Shown one piece after another: positions 42,523 through 53,486 of a stretch of DNA of 64,000 nt; within the stretch, counting starts at the first letter, position 1; every line of letters begins with the position of its first letter. The position numbers were made by a program, and so were the translations under genes. This DNA comes from Xiphias gladius (lineage: Eukaryota > Chordata > Actinopteri > Istiophoriformes > Xiphiidae): contig NC_053414.1 in NCBI RefSeq assembly GCF_016859285.1, positions 29,374,005 to 29,438,004 on the forward strand, given 5' to 3'. The notes under the pieces are model-generated. The model saw nothing but the letters and a program-made list of their open reading frames with translations, was not told the DNA's origin and ran no database searches.

Positions 42523-45500
42523 GGAGACTGAGAGAGTGCAAACCCAAATGTTTACAGACACACACGACGAGCCGCTGACATTTTCAAACAGTCAAATGAG
42601 ACAACACAGTCGGTAGTCCCTATGATGGTCAAAACATTCAGATAGTACGTGACAGGCACACTGCATACACAGTACAATAAAGTTACAGCTTTCACAGCAA
42701 ACAATCTGCCACCCACTCTGAGATCACAGCCACATTACACTAGGTTAATATTTACCCAGTGATACTCACCTGATGCGAAGTGGCCTTCCCCAACGAAAGC
42801 ACAGTAAATGTAGTAACTGGCAGCAAAAGCACTTCAGTCTATTTGCCTGGTGACACTGAGCCGATCCACCACGCACCACAGCTTTGGCACATTCCTCTAC
42901 AGCAAGCTGATCAACACTTTTTCCTTCCCACTATGTCCCAGGTCATCAGCAGCGGGCTCTTGAGAGATAGCAGACAGGCTGCCATTAGCCTGCCAGTATC
43001 ACTGTTTGTATGTCAGTCTGTAGTCTTCAGGGTCAGCCACAATAAGGATGGTCCTCCGTGTCCCAGCTCAGCCCCCAGGGCAGCATTTGGGAGAGGGGAG
43101 AGGAGTGGGGTCCAGTGCTTACATCACCAGCACTCTGGGGCCCTTTGTACTCTCTGATCCAGGATTACTGAGCTGCTTTCAAACAGGGAGCAACACAAGC
43201 TGTGGAGGGAATGTTCAGGGAGATACAGTGACAGGACCTGTGTGTGAGTGTATGTATGCATTTGAGTGGTGTTTTACTAAGCGGTTACATACAGTATACT
43301 GTAACTAATGTGAAGTCTGTGTCAATATACACTCTGCTTTGAAATCAAGTAATACACACTTTGTGCAGAGTTACCGCTTGCTCAATAAGAGTGTTGGCTG
43401 GTTTTAGAAAATAACTGAGTGTTTGCGTCTGACTGTCTGGGACAAAGGTTTCATCTTTTAAATATTCTGATATGGCTTCAATATTTCCATAGATACAATG
43501 TCTACAGATAGGCCATAACAACTACAGGCCTATGTTTTCAGCAGAGACACATTACAGTGTTAGTGCTTCTGGAATTTTCATAGTTATCTTCTATAGCCAG
43601 CAGACAGACTGTATGGCATCATCATATACATCAGTAATATAATGAAAATATTTAAGGTGCTACAAAACGATGTATGTTCGGTTAAGATAGGGATTTGGTA
43701 TCAAGATTCAATTGAATATTTAAAGGCACAAGCCGTGATACAAATGTAAACAAATGGTTTGGCCCACCATCACAAAGAACAAAACAAAAAACAAAAACAA
43801 ATTTAAAACACAAGATTTTAATCTGGTGTGGCTCCACGGTTGACTGACAGGTCAGAAAGTAACACTTTATAACAACTAAATATAAGGTATTGACACCTTC
43901 TTATACTGCTTATGCAAGACTCTATAACTTGATGAACAGTGGTCATTGTGGCCATAAATGGAAGCCACAGGCTAAATGCTAAAATGTAGCATAATGGTCT
44001 AGTCACATAGTGAAGTTTATCTGTGCGTCTTTGTGAAAAAGGTGTTGCTAGAATCTTGAAGACGCAATGAGGTCACAGGGGTAGTTGGTGAATCAGCTGA
44101 TAAACTAACTGCTAACAAGTTGGCCAGCTGGGAACATGCTAATGCTTGTCGGTAGGAATAGCACTCCAAGCTACCAACCTTGCTAACGGTCAGTAACCAA
44201 GCTATGTCAGTCTGTAACATCACAATAAGTTCAGGAAGTTTATTCAAGAGAGGTATTTGTGCCACTGACTCCTGTCTCATTATTCTCTGTTAATTCATCC
44301 TCCATCAAAATACGGTTCAATAAAACTGAAAGTTGCAACAAAGTTATTGAGTTTCCTCCATTTTGGAGCCTCTGGCTCTCCCTTACTCCAAATGTCAGCA
44401 CTAGCAAGACCTTTTGCTATTGGTTAATGGCACGATAATGTGTGTCCCCAAAGTTGAACCTGTTCCAAAAGATTTGTGTGGATTTATTGACGCAAAATTA
44501 TAGCATTTTAAAATCTGGTGTGATTGGGCCTCAAAGTCAGTAAATGAACTCAGAATTGTCAGTTTCACAGCGATATCCATCGATAGTTTGCTAACATTGG
44601 CCACAATATGCTACTGGTCTTACCAGACCAAGTAAAATTGAAGCAGCAAGTAAAATAGAAGTGTATACCATTGAGTAAATAGTGGGTTTTATTGCTTATG
44701 CTTTCAATTTTTTATTTTGTAAGAAAAAAAATGTTAATTTTTTCTTTCATTTCAGTTGCTCACAAAAAACAAGCTGTATGTTTTAAATTATGGTTTTCAA
44801 AATGAATTAATTCAAAACTCAGATCCTTTTGTGTGTGAATACAACTACAGTTCATAATGTTAAAAAAGTAGTGATTGATCCTTTAAGTGGGAATACATAT
44901 AAATCTGCATCTATTTCGGTTTGCAGTTTTACTGTTTTTTTTCCTTTATCTAATGTGTGCCTACTCTGACTTCAAAGAGCTGCTTTTACCAATTTGCAAA
45001 TACTCGATCTGAGGCTTTGGTTATCAGATGACTTCTCCATTGGCTAAACAAGTGTGTTTTGCTAAGAGGCAGGATGTGGGGATTATTAATACAGACAACT
45101 GAGCCTGCAGTTCTATCTGATACAACCATTGTACAAATATTGTCTCTGTCTGGACTTTTATTCTTTTCCCAGAGAAATGACAGATGAGGAGCAGGCAGCT
45201 GACATTCTCATGTGGTTTTGCTGACAGTTTGTCACGGTTTTGATTTCATCCATACAGAAAAGGAAAAAGGGAGGATTGATATAGAGAGATAGAATGGGAG
45301 ATAAAGAGAGAAAAGGGGAAAATGTCCATCATAGCATAGTAAAGGGAAATGATTTGATATAGGGAAAAATGTTGATGTAAATTTTAATTATTAAAAACAC
45401 AGACACACTCACACCCCCACACACACACACAAAGTATGCCAGACAGCACTAAAACAACACATACCATCATAATACTTCCAAACCCTTTCATCAAGGTGTC

Positions 45501-46315
45501 CTTCTGTTTGCAAGAGGGTGGCGACGATGATGATGAGGACAATTAATAATGTCAATTGCAAAAACAACACCTGTCAGGGCGTTGCAGGCAGGTGCTTTCA
45601 CACTGTCTGGGACAGTTGTTTTCTGCTGTGACTGCAAGCAAGGAATGCCACCGAGCCTGTTTTTAGATGTCATGTTTCTCCCAAAAGATCCAAGAAGTAG
45701 CCTCTGTTGCACGGCATTTGCAGGAGTGTTGAACCAGGGGAATCATTTAACCGAGAGTTACAGGGAAAAGCTGGTAGTGACTTGTTAGTCTATTTCAGGA
45801 GAAGAGGTGGTCAGCCTCAGGTTAGGGTTTGACACTGAACAGTCTTAATAATCTCCTGTACCTGATCTCTGTTACTTTAGATTCCTCTGTCTCTGTTCCC
45901 CTCAAGGGATGGCTCTGAGGAACTCTTTGATCATTGCTCATTTGATCCCTCATTTTCTGTAGGACACTTTTACAAAGGGTGTTTGACAGACAAAAAAAAA
46001 ACATACTATAGCTTTCGTTCCATTCTCTAACTATTATAAAACTAACTCCATACCAGGAGGTTTTTGTCCATACATGATATTGTTATGCAAGCTACTTGAG
46101 TTCTGGATTGGAAGGTATTGAGGTTTAAATCCAAAATCACAGAGGGGATTATCTTCACATAAACTGTTTACAAAACTGCATGTCTCATGTGCTTTGACTT
46201 GAAGTGTAAAAGTATTGTAAGTGTCAGAAAAAGCGATAACAGTAGGTCTTAGAATACCACATAACTCCACCTGCGACCTTCAGAACTGTCAGCACTCATT
46301 CAAGCATTCACTATT
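42523..46315. other. 5' flank of krt222; no gene recognised
   Basis: The minus-strand segment ending at about 42774 (donor gtgagtatc in sense orientation) is a likely krt222 5' untranslated exon. The rest, to the Tc1 relic at 46318, has no reading frame I can support. A stretch around 43830-44640 looks like diverged repeat but could not be classified. Short AC runs occur near 45400-45430. Confidence 0.4.
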
Positions 46316-46317
46316 TA

Positions 46318-47690
46318 CAGTGGCATGAAAAAGTTTGGGCAACCCTCGTAAAAATTTCTACTACTGTGAATAGTTAAGTGAATATAAGATTACCTAATTT
46401 TCCAAAAGGAATAAAGTTAAAGATGATACATATCTTTAATATTTTAAGAAAGATTACTTTTTTATTTCCATCTGTTATAGTTTCAAAATAACCAAAAAGG
46501 AAAAGGGCCTGAAACAATAGTTTGGGTCATTACTTAGTAACACCCCTTTGCAAGTATCACAGCTTGTAAACTATTTTTTTTGCAGCTAAGACTTTCAGTT
46601 CTTGTTTTTCGGGGATTTTTGCCCATTCTACATTGCAAAAGGCTTCTAGTTCTTTGGGATTTTTGGGCCGTTTTTGCATGTACTGCTCTTTTGAGGTCTA
46701 TCCAGAGATTTTCAATGATGTTTAAGTTGGAGACTGTGAGGGCCATGGCAAAACCTTCAGCCTGTGCCTCTTGAGGTAGTCCATTGTGGATTTTTGAGGT
46801 GTGTTTAGGACCATTATTGTGTTTTAGAAGCCATCCTCTTTCCATCTTCAGCTTTTTTTACAGATGGTGTGATGTTTGCTTCCAGAATTTGCTGGTATAT
46901 AATTGAATCCTTTCTTCCCTCTACCAGTGAAATGTTCCTTCTGCAACTGGCTGCAGCACAAGCCCAAAGTATGATCGATCAGCCCCTGTGCTTAACAGTT
47001 GGAGAGGTGTTCTTTTCACGAAATTCTGCACCCTTTTTTCTTGAAACATACAGGTCTTGTTTCCAATATACATCAGGCTTGTCTAGATGTTCTTTTGCAA
47101 ACTTCTAATGTTGAATTTTGTGGTGATGATGCAGGAAAGGTTTTCTTCTAATGACTCTTCCATGAAGGTCATATTTGTGCAGATGTTGCTGCACAGTAGA
47201 ACAGTGCACCACCCCTCCAGAGTCTGCTAAATCTTCATGAGGGTCTTTTGCAGTCAAACTGGGGTTTTGATTTGCCTTTCAAGAAATCCTACCAGCTGTT
47301 TTCTCTGAAAGTTTTCTTGGTCTTCCAGACCTCACCTTGACCTCCATGTTAACTGCCATTTCTTATTACATTACAATCTGAGGAAACGGCTACCTAAAAA
47401 TGTTTTGCTGTCTTCTTACAGCCTTCTCCTGTGTGGTAGGCCTCAATTATTTTAATTTTCAGAGTTCTAGGCGGTTGCTTAGAGGAACCCTTGGCTCCTG
47501 ATTGTCGGGACAAGGTTTGAGGAGTCAGAGTATTTATAAAGCTTTGAAATTTGCATTGCCTGGCCATTCCTAACGATGATTGTGCAGAAGCCCCTAGCCC
47601 TAACGAGCTAAGTGAGGTCTAAGACCTTGGTAAAAGTTATCTGCGAGCTCAGATCTCTTGGGGTGCCCAAACTTTTGTATGGTGCTCCCC
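46318..47690 (-). mobile_element. Degenerate Tc1/mariner transposon
   Basis: The plus-strand left end starts CAGTGGCATGAAAAAGTTTG; the right end in reverse complement carries CATACAAAAGTTTGGGCACC, so the ends share an AAAAGTTTGGGCA core. TA dinucleotides flank both ends (46316-46317 and 47691-47692), the Tc1 target duplication. On the minus strand a broken transposase is visible: a helix-turn-helix-like part (VVHCSTVQQHLHKYDLHGR) near 47150-47220, then NNGPKHTS and IIENLWIDLKRAV, the second and third catalytic-region signatures, near 46640-46810. Frames are disrupted several times, so no active enzyme is encoded. Length about 1.37 kb, close to full size for the family. Confidence 0.85.
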
Positions 47691-47692
47691 TA

Positions 47693-48075
47693 TAGGGCTG
47701 TAGTCTCTTGGTCGACTGGTCCATTGGTTGGTCGATATGCTCTCGTCAAATTTGTTATTACTTTCATAAGGAGAAAAGCGCTATGTAGCCTTCCAGAATT
47801 AATCCATTTTTTTCAGTGGCTGGAGGGACAGACTACCTGAAAATGGGGGGATGTTTTCAAAAACACCCGTTTTTACAGCTTTGAACTCGCCCAAACAATA
47901 GGAGACTGCTAGGTATAACTCATTAAACGTTTACTGAACATTCACTGAACCTTTACTCAGATTTGGCTCCAAACTAATTGAAAAGAGTTCCCCGAACAAA
48001 CAGTGGGCATTAGCGTTTGGTCGTTATGTATGTACATTCACTGGTCATTCACATTGCTATCTGGCTGCTAATTGG
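47693..48075. repeat. Possible hAT-like repeat with TGGTCGAC words
   Basis: Begins TAGGGCTGTAGTCTCTTGGT directly beside the Tc1 relic, with repeated GGTCGACTGG/GGTTGGTCGA, and ends near a second TTGGTCGACTGAATG. The opening resembles a teleost non-autonomous repeat I have seen, but borders are uncertain and there is no coding content. Confidence 0.3.
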
Positions 48076-48141
48076 TCGACTGAATGCGCCGCTACTCTCC
48101 TGTGCTCACTGAACAGTAGTAACCATGTGTCATGAAATAGG

Positions 48142-48354
48142 TACAGTATATGGCCAAAAGTATGTGTCTACTTTTGGTCTTGGGCTGTTTTTTATGGTTT
48201 GGTCTATGCCCCTTAGTTCTTATTAAGTGAAATATTAATGCTATGGCATACAATTTTTTCGACAATAGTGCTGCCCTCATAATTATTAGGTCGTCACATA
48301 CGGGTATAATATTTGGGTGTCCCCTTTTACCCATTTGGCAATGTAGTGGTGTAG
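48142..48354. mobile_element. Internally deleted Tc1-like remnant
   Basis: Left end TACAGTATATGGCCAAAAGT is the typical terminus of a common teleost Tc1-like family. Internal words GTTTTTTATGGTTTGGTCTA, GCCCCTTAGTTC and AATGCTATGGCATACAA match the middle of that transposase as I remember it. A decayed right terminus (GGTGTCCCC...TTTGGCAATGTAGTG) follows at about 48316-48354. Only about 210 nt of a roughly 1.5-kb element remain. Confidence 0.6.
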
Positions 48355-51300
48355 TGTTTTTTGCATTATCACTAAAGGCAGACCTCTGTTTCCCATCATC
48401 TGAAAAGAGCTTTTCATCACCTTGCACCTGAGCCACGCAGTTACTTTACATACACACTCAAATGCACCTTTCCATATCTAAGCTCAGACACTATTAGAAC
48501 CAGACAAAAACTTTCCCTTCTACTTTTAATTCTGTCAATCAAACCATCCACACATGAGATTTTAATGCTGATCATACCAGGGTTGGACAAAAAATTATCT
48601 GTTAGTCTTCTTAATAGACTACATGACACACATCATATCACACATTTTATAGTTTATTGTCTAGAAGACAATAATGACATACAGATGAAAGAAATGTCTT
48701 TGAAGGTGTTTTACAGCTATACAATGAAGGGAATTAAAGGCAAAGGCTCAATTAATCTGACAAACATGCATGAACCAGTCAGGGTGGCTCCTCCTGACTG
48801 GCCTGGAGAGTTGTTTGAAGATTACACCACATAGAATGCCCAATTCATTAGCTAACACTGTATCATTAACGTCAATTTTATGAATGCTGCTTTGTGTCAT
48901 CTCACTCTAGTTCTAATACAATAATGAGGCGCCACAGCAAGAAAAACCGACAGAATAACAAAGCCTACATGAATACAATGTCCTCAAAGTTCGAGTGCTT
49001 TCCTAAACCTTGTAAAGGATAAATAAAGCTGATTTTAAATCGGGTTTCAGATTTTGTGTAAATTGCTGATTTTATACTAGTTAAAGGTTAAAATTTAAGG
49101 CAACTCTAAAAAACAATTACATTAAAGTCAGTATCATTAAATGTTGGTATTATTTAAAAAGAAGTACAGCGGCGTCACCTGAAAAACTATTATCCTTGTC
49201 ATAATCTCTTTGACATTTGCAAAGCACCTCAGGGTTACGCAATACTTTCTTCTCACAAAAACAATTACACTAGGAGTGCCACACTTAGCTGTCATTCAGT
49301 GTTGTGTAGAATGAGGATGGGCAAATATTTCAGCTGAACAAGTCAGGGCTGTGTACTTGATGTTGTTACCCACAGGAAGTGGGATCAGCAGAGGGGCAGG
49401 TGGATGGGGTGTGTGTCTAGTAAGGTGACAATGTAAAATGTCATTTCTTTGTTTGATCTGACCTGCCAGCATGTGATAACATGACAACATGAAAGACTTA
49501 AATTACCCAAACCGTTTATCACTAACAAAGCATTCTGGGACAGCAGAGGAGGTGTGGAGTAACACAGAGACCTCAATCACACCAGATTACCTGAATTGTA
49601 TATAAACTATGATTTTTCAATATGACATATGATATTTTATCATACCATATGTCATACTGTTTAACGAGGTCATCTATAGTTTAACGAGTTCTAATGCAAA
49701 ATTAATTGCTCAACATCATCATAAATATTGTTTGTACAGCTGCAACTATCAATTATTTTCATTACTGAGCATACATTATGAACAAAGAAAATACTGTAAA
49801 TGCTAAATACGCTATATCTGTTCTGAGACCCAGTGTCAAAAAAAGTAACCATTTCTAATCTTTTATAACTTTTTCACTATCAGCATTCCAACCTCACAGA
49901 AGTTCAGACAGGTAATGCGAGCTTAGTTAAGGGATTCAGTCCTGACAATACAATACATTCCAGTCTGGACGGTTGCATCTGAAAGCGTCCACTTTCTCAG
50001 TTTTACTTTCATTTTTGCTTACAGCCACCCGGGTGGTCAACTCACCACTAAATACGCATAAGCAGTAACTGAGAGAGAGGTTTTACACAGTTTGCTCAAA
50101 CTGTGACTGTGAATTTAGTTGAAAATCTCACCATTGACAGAGCTACACCCACAGGCTTTCATTCCACAACCGGACCCCAAATCCCTAGGTTATTTCGGCG
50201 TTGGTCTTGCCCTGGTTTAAACCCTAGTTTAAGATTGACTGTTGGCCATTAATCCCAGTTTAATTTCTTTGCCATTGTTAGCCTAATTCAAAAGCACCTG
50301 AGTTTTAACACTAGTTTAAGATACTGTCTCAGTCTAAATTAACTTTAAGCTCCTATGTCAGTCAAATCTTGTCCTTCTAGCTCCACTGAGAGGTAGCCAA
50401 AAAAAAAAGAATAAAAAAGATTAAGACCCACGGATTAAGGACACCCGATCAAAGGGCCGCACCTGGTCGTCCATTAATTAACTGCTGTATAAAACCTGTC
50501 AATAACTTCTAATTGATCTATTTCAAATGGTCCAAGCTGGTAATTACCAGCAATTTAAGACATGCTTGGATAAATATCTCCAATTATGAGAACAAACATG
50601 TTTCATAAGAATTGGAGCCTATTCAGTTTAAGAGTGACTGTCAGTATCTATAAGGCCACTGCTATAAAAATTGAGTAATACAGTTTTCACAATTTCCCTG
50701 TTTATCCAGGAGTATACCACTATTTCTGCCAAGATAAACTTTTATCTGACCTGTAACATTTTTTGCACAGTAGATGGGCATTACAAGCTAGGTAGGAGAA
50801 AGTAAAGGAGGATTCCTAAACATTTTGAGTGTAATGTCATATTTGAACACCTAAACACTGTACTCAGTCATCCTGGATCCAAATACAACAACCCGAGTTG
50901 TGCATCTGCCACTGGGGGATTGTGCTTTTTTGTGATTAGCTTCTGCAATACACCTTTTGCATGTCAAGGTAATGTGAATTAAAACATGCTGACAGACTGG
51001 CCAACACACACCGGCATGGATGTGATCAAACCACAACATGACATGAAATTATCACTGTTTGGAGGAGATAGGCAGACCTCTGTTTTAATGGAAAAGGGAA
51101 TTGTGGAAGAAGCACAGTGAAACCTCATGTTTTGAGTCAGATCCAAGTTCGGATTTTGGTTAGAAAGTACATTTTAAGATGGAAAAAAAAGAAGATAAAA
51201 TACTTGTTCTCTTGTCAGGGGTTGAACTATTTCATTATCGCATCAACAATAAATTCTGTACTTATAGAAGAAAACATTTTTTATAAGACAAGAGACATTC

Positions 51301-51529
51301 TCAAATATCAGGAGCATTGTGATCTCCAGTTGATCTTTAACAAGATTAGGTTAAAACCGAGTGTGCTTTTGGCCATATTTACTTGTAAAATGATCACTCA
51401 GAGAGAAAGTTAAACGCTCATTCACTTCTGTGTCAGCTGCTGCGTGGTCAACTGAATAAGAGGCATAGAGAGGCGTGCCTACAGAGGAATAGCCCAACCT
51501 TGCGCTCATTGGGCAATACTGGAAACTCT
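48355..51529. other. Intergenic DNA, no gene seen
   Basis: AT-rich sequence with no supported reading frame. A perfect 11-bp inverted repeat (TATGACATATG at 49621-49631, CATATGTCATA at 49646-49656) is present. The words CTGCAACTATCAATTATTTT near 49740 resemble the start of a widespread vertebrate hAT-type MITE but the match is short. Confidence 0.5.
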
Positions 51530-51860
51530 CTTCTACAGAAAGTAGCTAAGGTTTGTCCAAAAAGTTGCGATATTGGTCGCTATGTACTTTTTTGAGAAAA
51601 AAAGAAGTCATTAAGGGGGCTGAAAAGCTGGCAACAGAGACATTAATGAGTCCCCTGATGACAGAATAGAAACTGTTCACCCCAATTCATTTTAAAAGAG
51701 CAACGACCAATAGGGAAAGTCCAACACTCAGCTGGCCGACCAATGTTGAAATGTCATCACTCAATCACATGGCATTCGGCTGACCAACGGTGAAACTTCA
51801 TCGCTCATATAGACACTCAGTCTGTCAGTCAGCGACTGCGGTCGCGGTCCAGCCAAAAAC
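51530..51860. repeat. Possible teleost interspersed repeat
   Basis: Contains AGAAAGTAGCTAAGGTTTG, TTGGTCGCTATGTACTTTTT, AAGGGGGCTGAAAAGCTGGC and, at the right, CAGTCAGCGACTGCGG. These words resemble a fish repeat I have met, but I cannot confirm class or borders. Confidence 0.3.
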
Positions 51861-52484
51861 TGTGGTCTCTTTGTAGAGCTTTCAAACACACACATATCTG
51901 TCACACACAACTGTAGGCATATGAAAACATGGATTCAATATCAGAAAAGGCCATCTTGGAAATCCTATACACAATGCTACAATGTGAGAAAAGTTCATAT
52001 TAGCTGCTCTACAAGATATTCCACAATATGAGTGAGATTAAATATCAAGCAAATAGGAATAAATAACAAGCGCATTACCTTTAAAGTCTAAATGTTAGCA
52101 AATTCATCATCTCATTTGAAATTTATAAGAATGCACATGCAAGCATGCACCTAAAAAGGTCAAGTCAGAGATTCAACTTTTATGTCAAACTAATGGAGAC
52201 AGAAATTTGTCAGCAAATGCACACCTATAAAGGCTTATGCAATGGGAGCAGAAGCCCAAGGCACCATTACACTGGAAGTTTTCTGAGCAATTATATGATC
52301 TTGCCTAAACCTAAGATCACATCTCTTTCATTAAGGTAATGTCAGAAAACAAAAAGGCTTGGCAACCTTGGCAACACAGGGGTCATGTTGTGTGAACATG
52401 TAGTACATGCAAGTGTGGGAGAATATTTACAACATTTGAATGTGTGTGCAATGAATGTATGCATGAACTCCTATATCTGAATAA

Positions 52485-52980
52485 ATATCGTACAGACATC
52501 CGTGGTCCCCAGAGGATGAAGCCTGCTGACTTTTTTAGGCTACTTTTTTCAGCTTTTTATCTTTATTGGACAGTCAGTGGAGAGACAGGAAATGTGGCAG
52601 CAGAAAGTGTGCTATGACATGCAGCTGGGGCCCCTCAGCCGGGAGTCATAACATGGACATTGCTTTTAAGTGGTGTGCTGTTATGTGTGCGGTGGGCCTT
52701 AACCTTTAGGCCACCAGGCAGCCGCGAAACATGCTGACCCCGGTCATCCTCCAATTTTTCATCTAGCCGCTTGATGAGGTCAAAATTTTTGTTTTGTCCA
52801 GTACTTTGCGATTTATTAAATGTTAGTGTGCTAACACACTAAAGTAAGAGGTGAACATGGTAAGCATTATACCAGCTAAACATTATCTTGTTAACATGGT
52901 CATAGTAACCATGTTAGCATGCAGATATTAGCATTTAGCTCAGTACAGCCTCACAGGGCTGCTAGCATTTGGGAAAATGT
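52485..52980. repeat. Percomorph interspersed repeat, family B, copy 3, split by a SINE
   Basis: Starts with GTACAGACATCCGTGGTCCC and AGAGGATGAAGCCTGCTGAC, is interrupted at 52531-52731, then resumes with GGTCATCCTCC, TTTTTCATCTAGC, GTCCAGTACTTTG, GTGTGCTAACACAC and GCATTTAGCTC. Same family and orientation as 33385-33680. Confidence 0.65.
52531..52731 (-). mobile_element. tRNA-derived SINE with target-site duplication
   Basis: On the minus strand a box-A-like TGGCCTAAAGG (52703-52713) and, about 50 nt later, a box-B-like GTTATGACTCCCGG (52639-52652) mark a decayed RNA polymerase III promoter. The 3' part runs through CATTTCCTGTCTCTCCACTG to an A-rich tail with AATAAAGATAAAAAGC. TGCTGAC flanks the insertion on both sides (52524-52530 and 52732-52738). 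The host repeat reads continuously when the insert is ignored. SINEs depend on a partner LINE for movement; none is seen here. Confidence 0.75.
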
Positions 52981-53381
52981 TCCAAGTTTTATAATTAATG
53001 TTCACAATTTAATCAAAAAGGTTAAGGGGACTGATAGCTGCATCCTTAATTCAAAGACAAACATAAGTTTTGGGTAAGTTTTTGTGAGTTAATTTATAGT
53101 TAAAATGATTGTGTTAAAGGTTAGGGTAAATTAGCTACAGGCTGACAATGAGAGGAGGACTATTCCTCTCTTTCCTCCAGTGATGAAGTCAATCCGAAAG
53201 GCTTAAATGAATGTTGACAGCGTCAGTGAACGTTGTCTCACACTTCAACCCCCCTTACTGAAATGGTGCATGACAGCCGTTAAGGTAAGGCCACCACGCC
53301 CTTTGTGGTCACACCTGTGATGGTGGCTAGCAGCATCTCTCTGTCTACCCGCTCGGCCGCACCCACTTCCATGCAGGAGGC

Positions 53382-53389
53382 TATAAAAT
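53382..53389 (+). promoter_or_regulatory. TATA box of the type I keratin gene
   Basis: TATAAAAT lies 105 nt before the ATG at 53487, so transcription should start near 53412-53416 and leave a 5' untranslated leader of about 70 nt. A TATA promoter close to the ATG is usual for keratin genes. Confidence 0.75.
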
Positions 53390-53486
53390 CTACCCTCCAG
53401 GCTGCGTCGGCACCAGCTCCTCCGCACCACTCCTGGGGTTTGACAACTTTCATTGACCACTGCACAGAGTCAGCACAGACGTCACC

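Noticed and set aside
43818-44604. Minus-strand frames that look mildly protein-like
   Set aside because: Adjacent frames in repeat-like DNA, no domain recognised.
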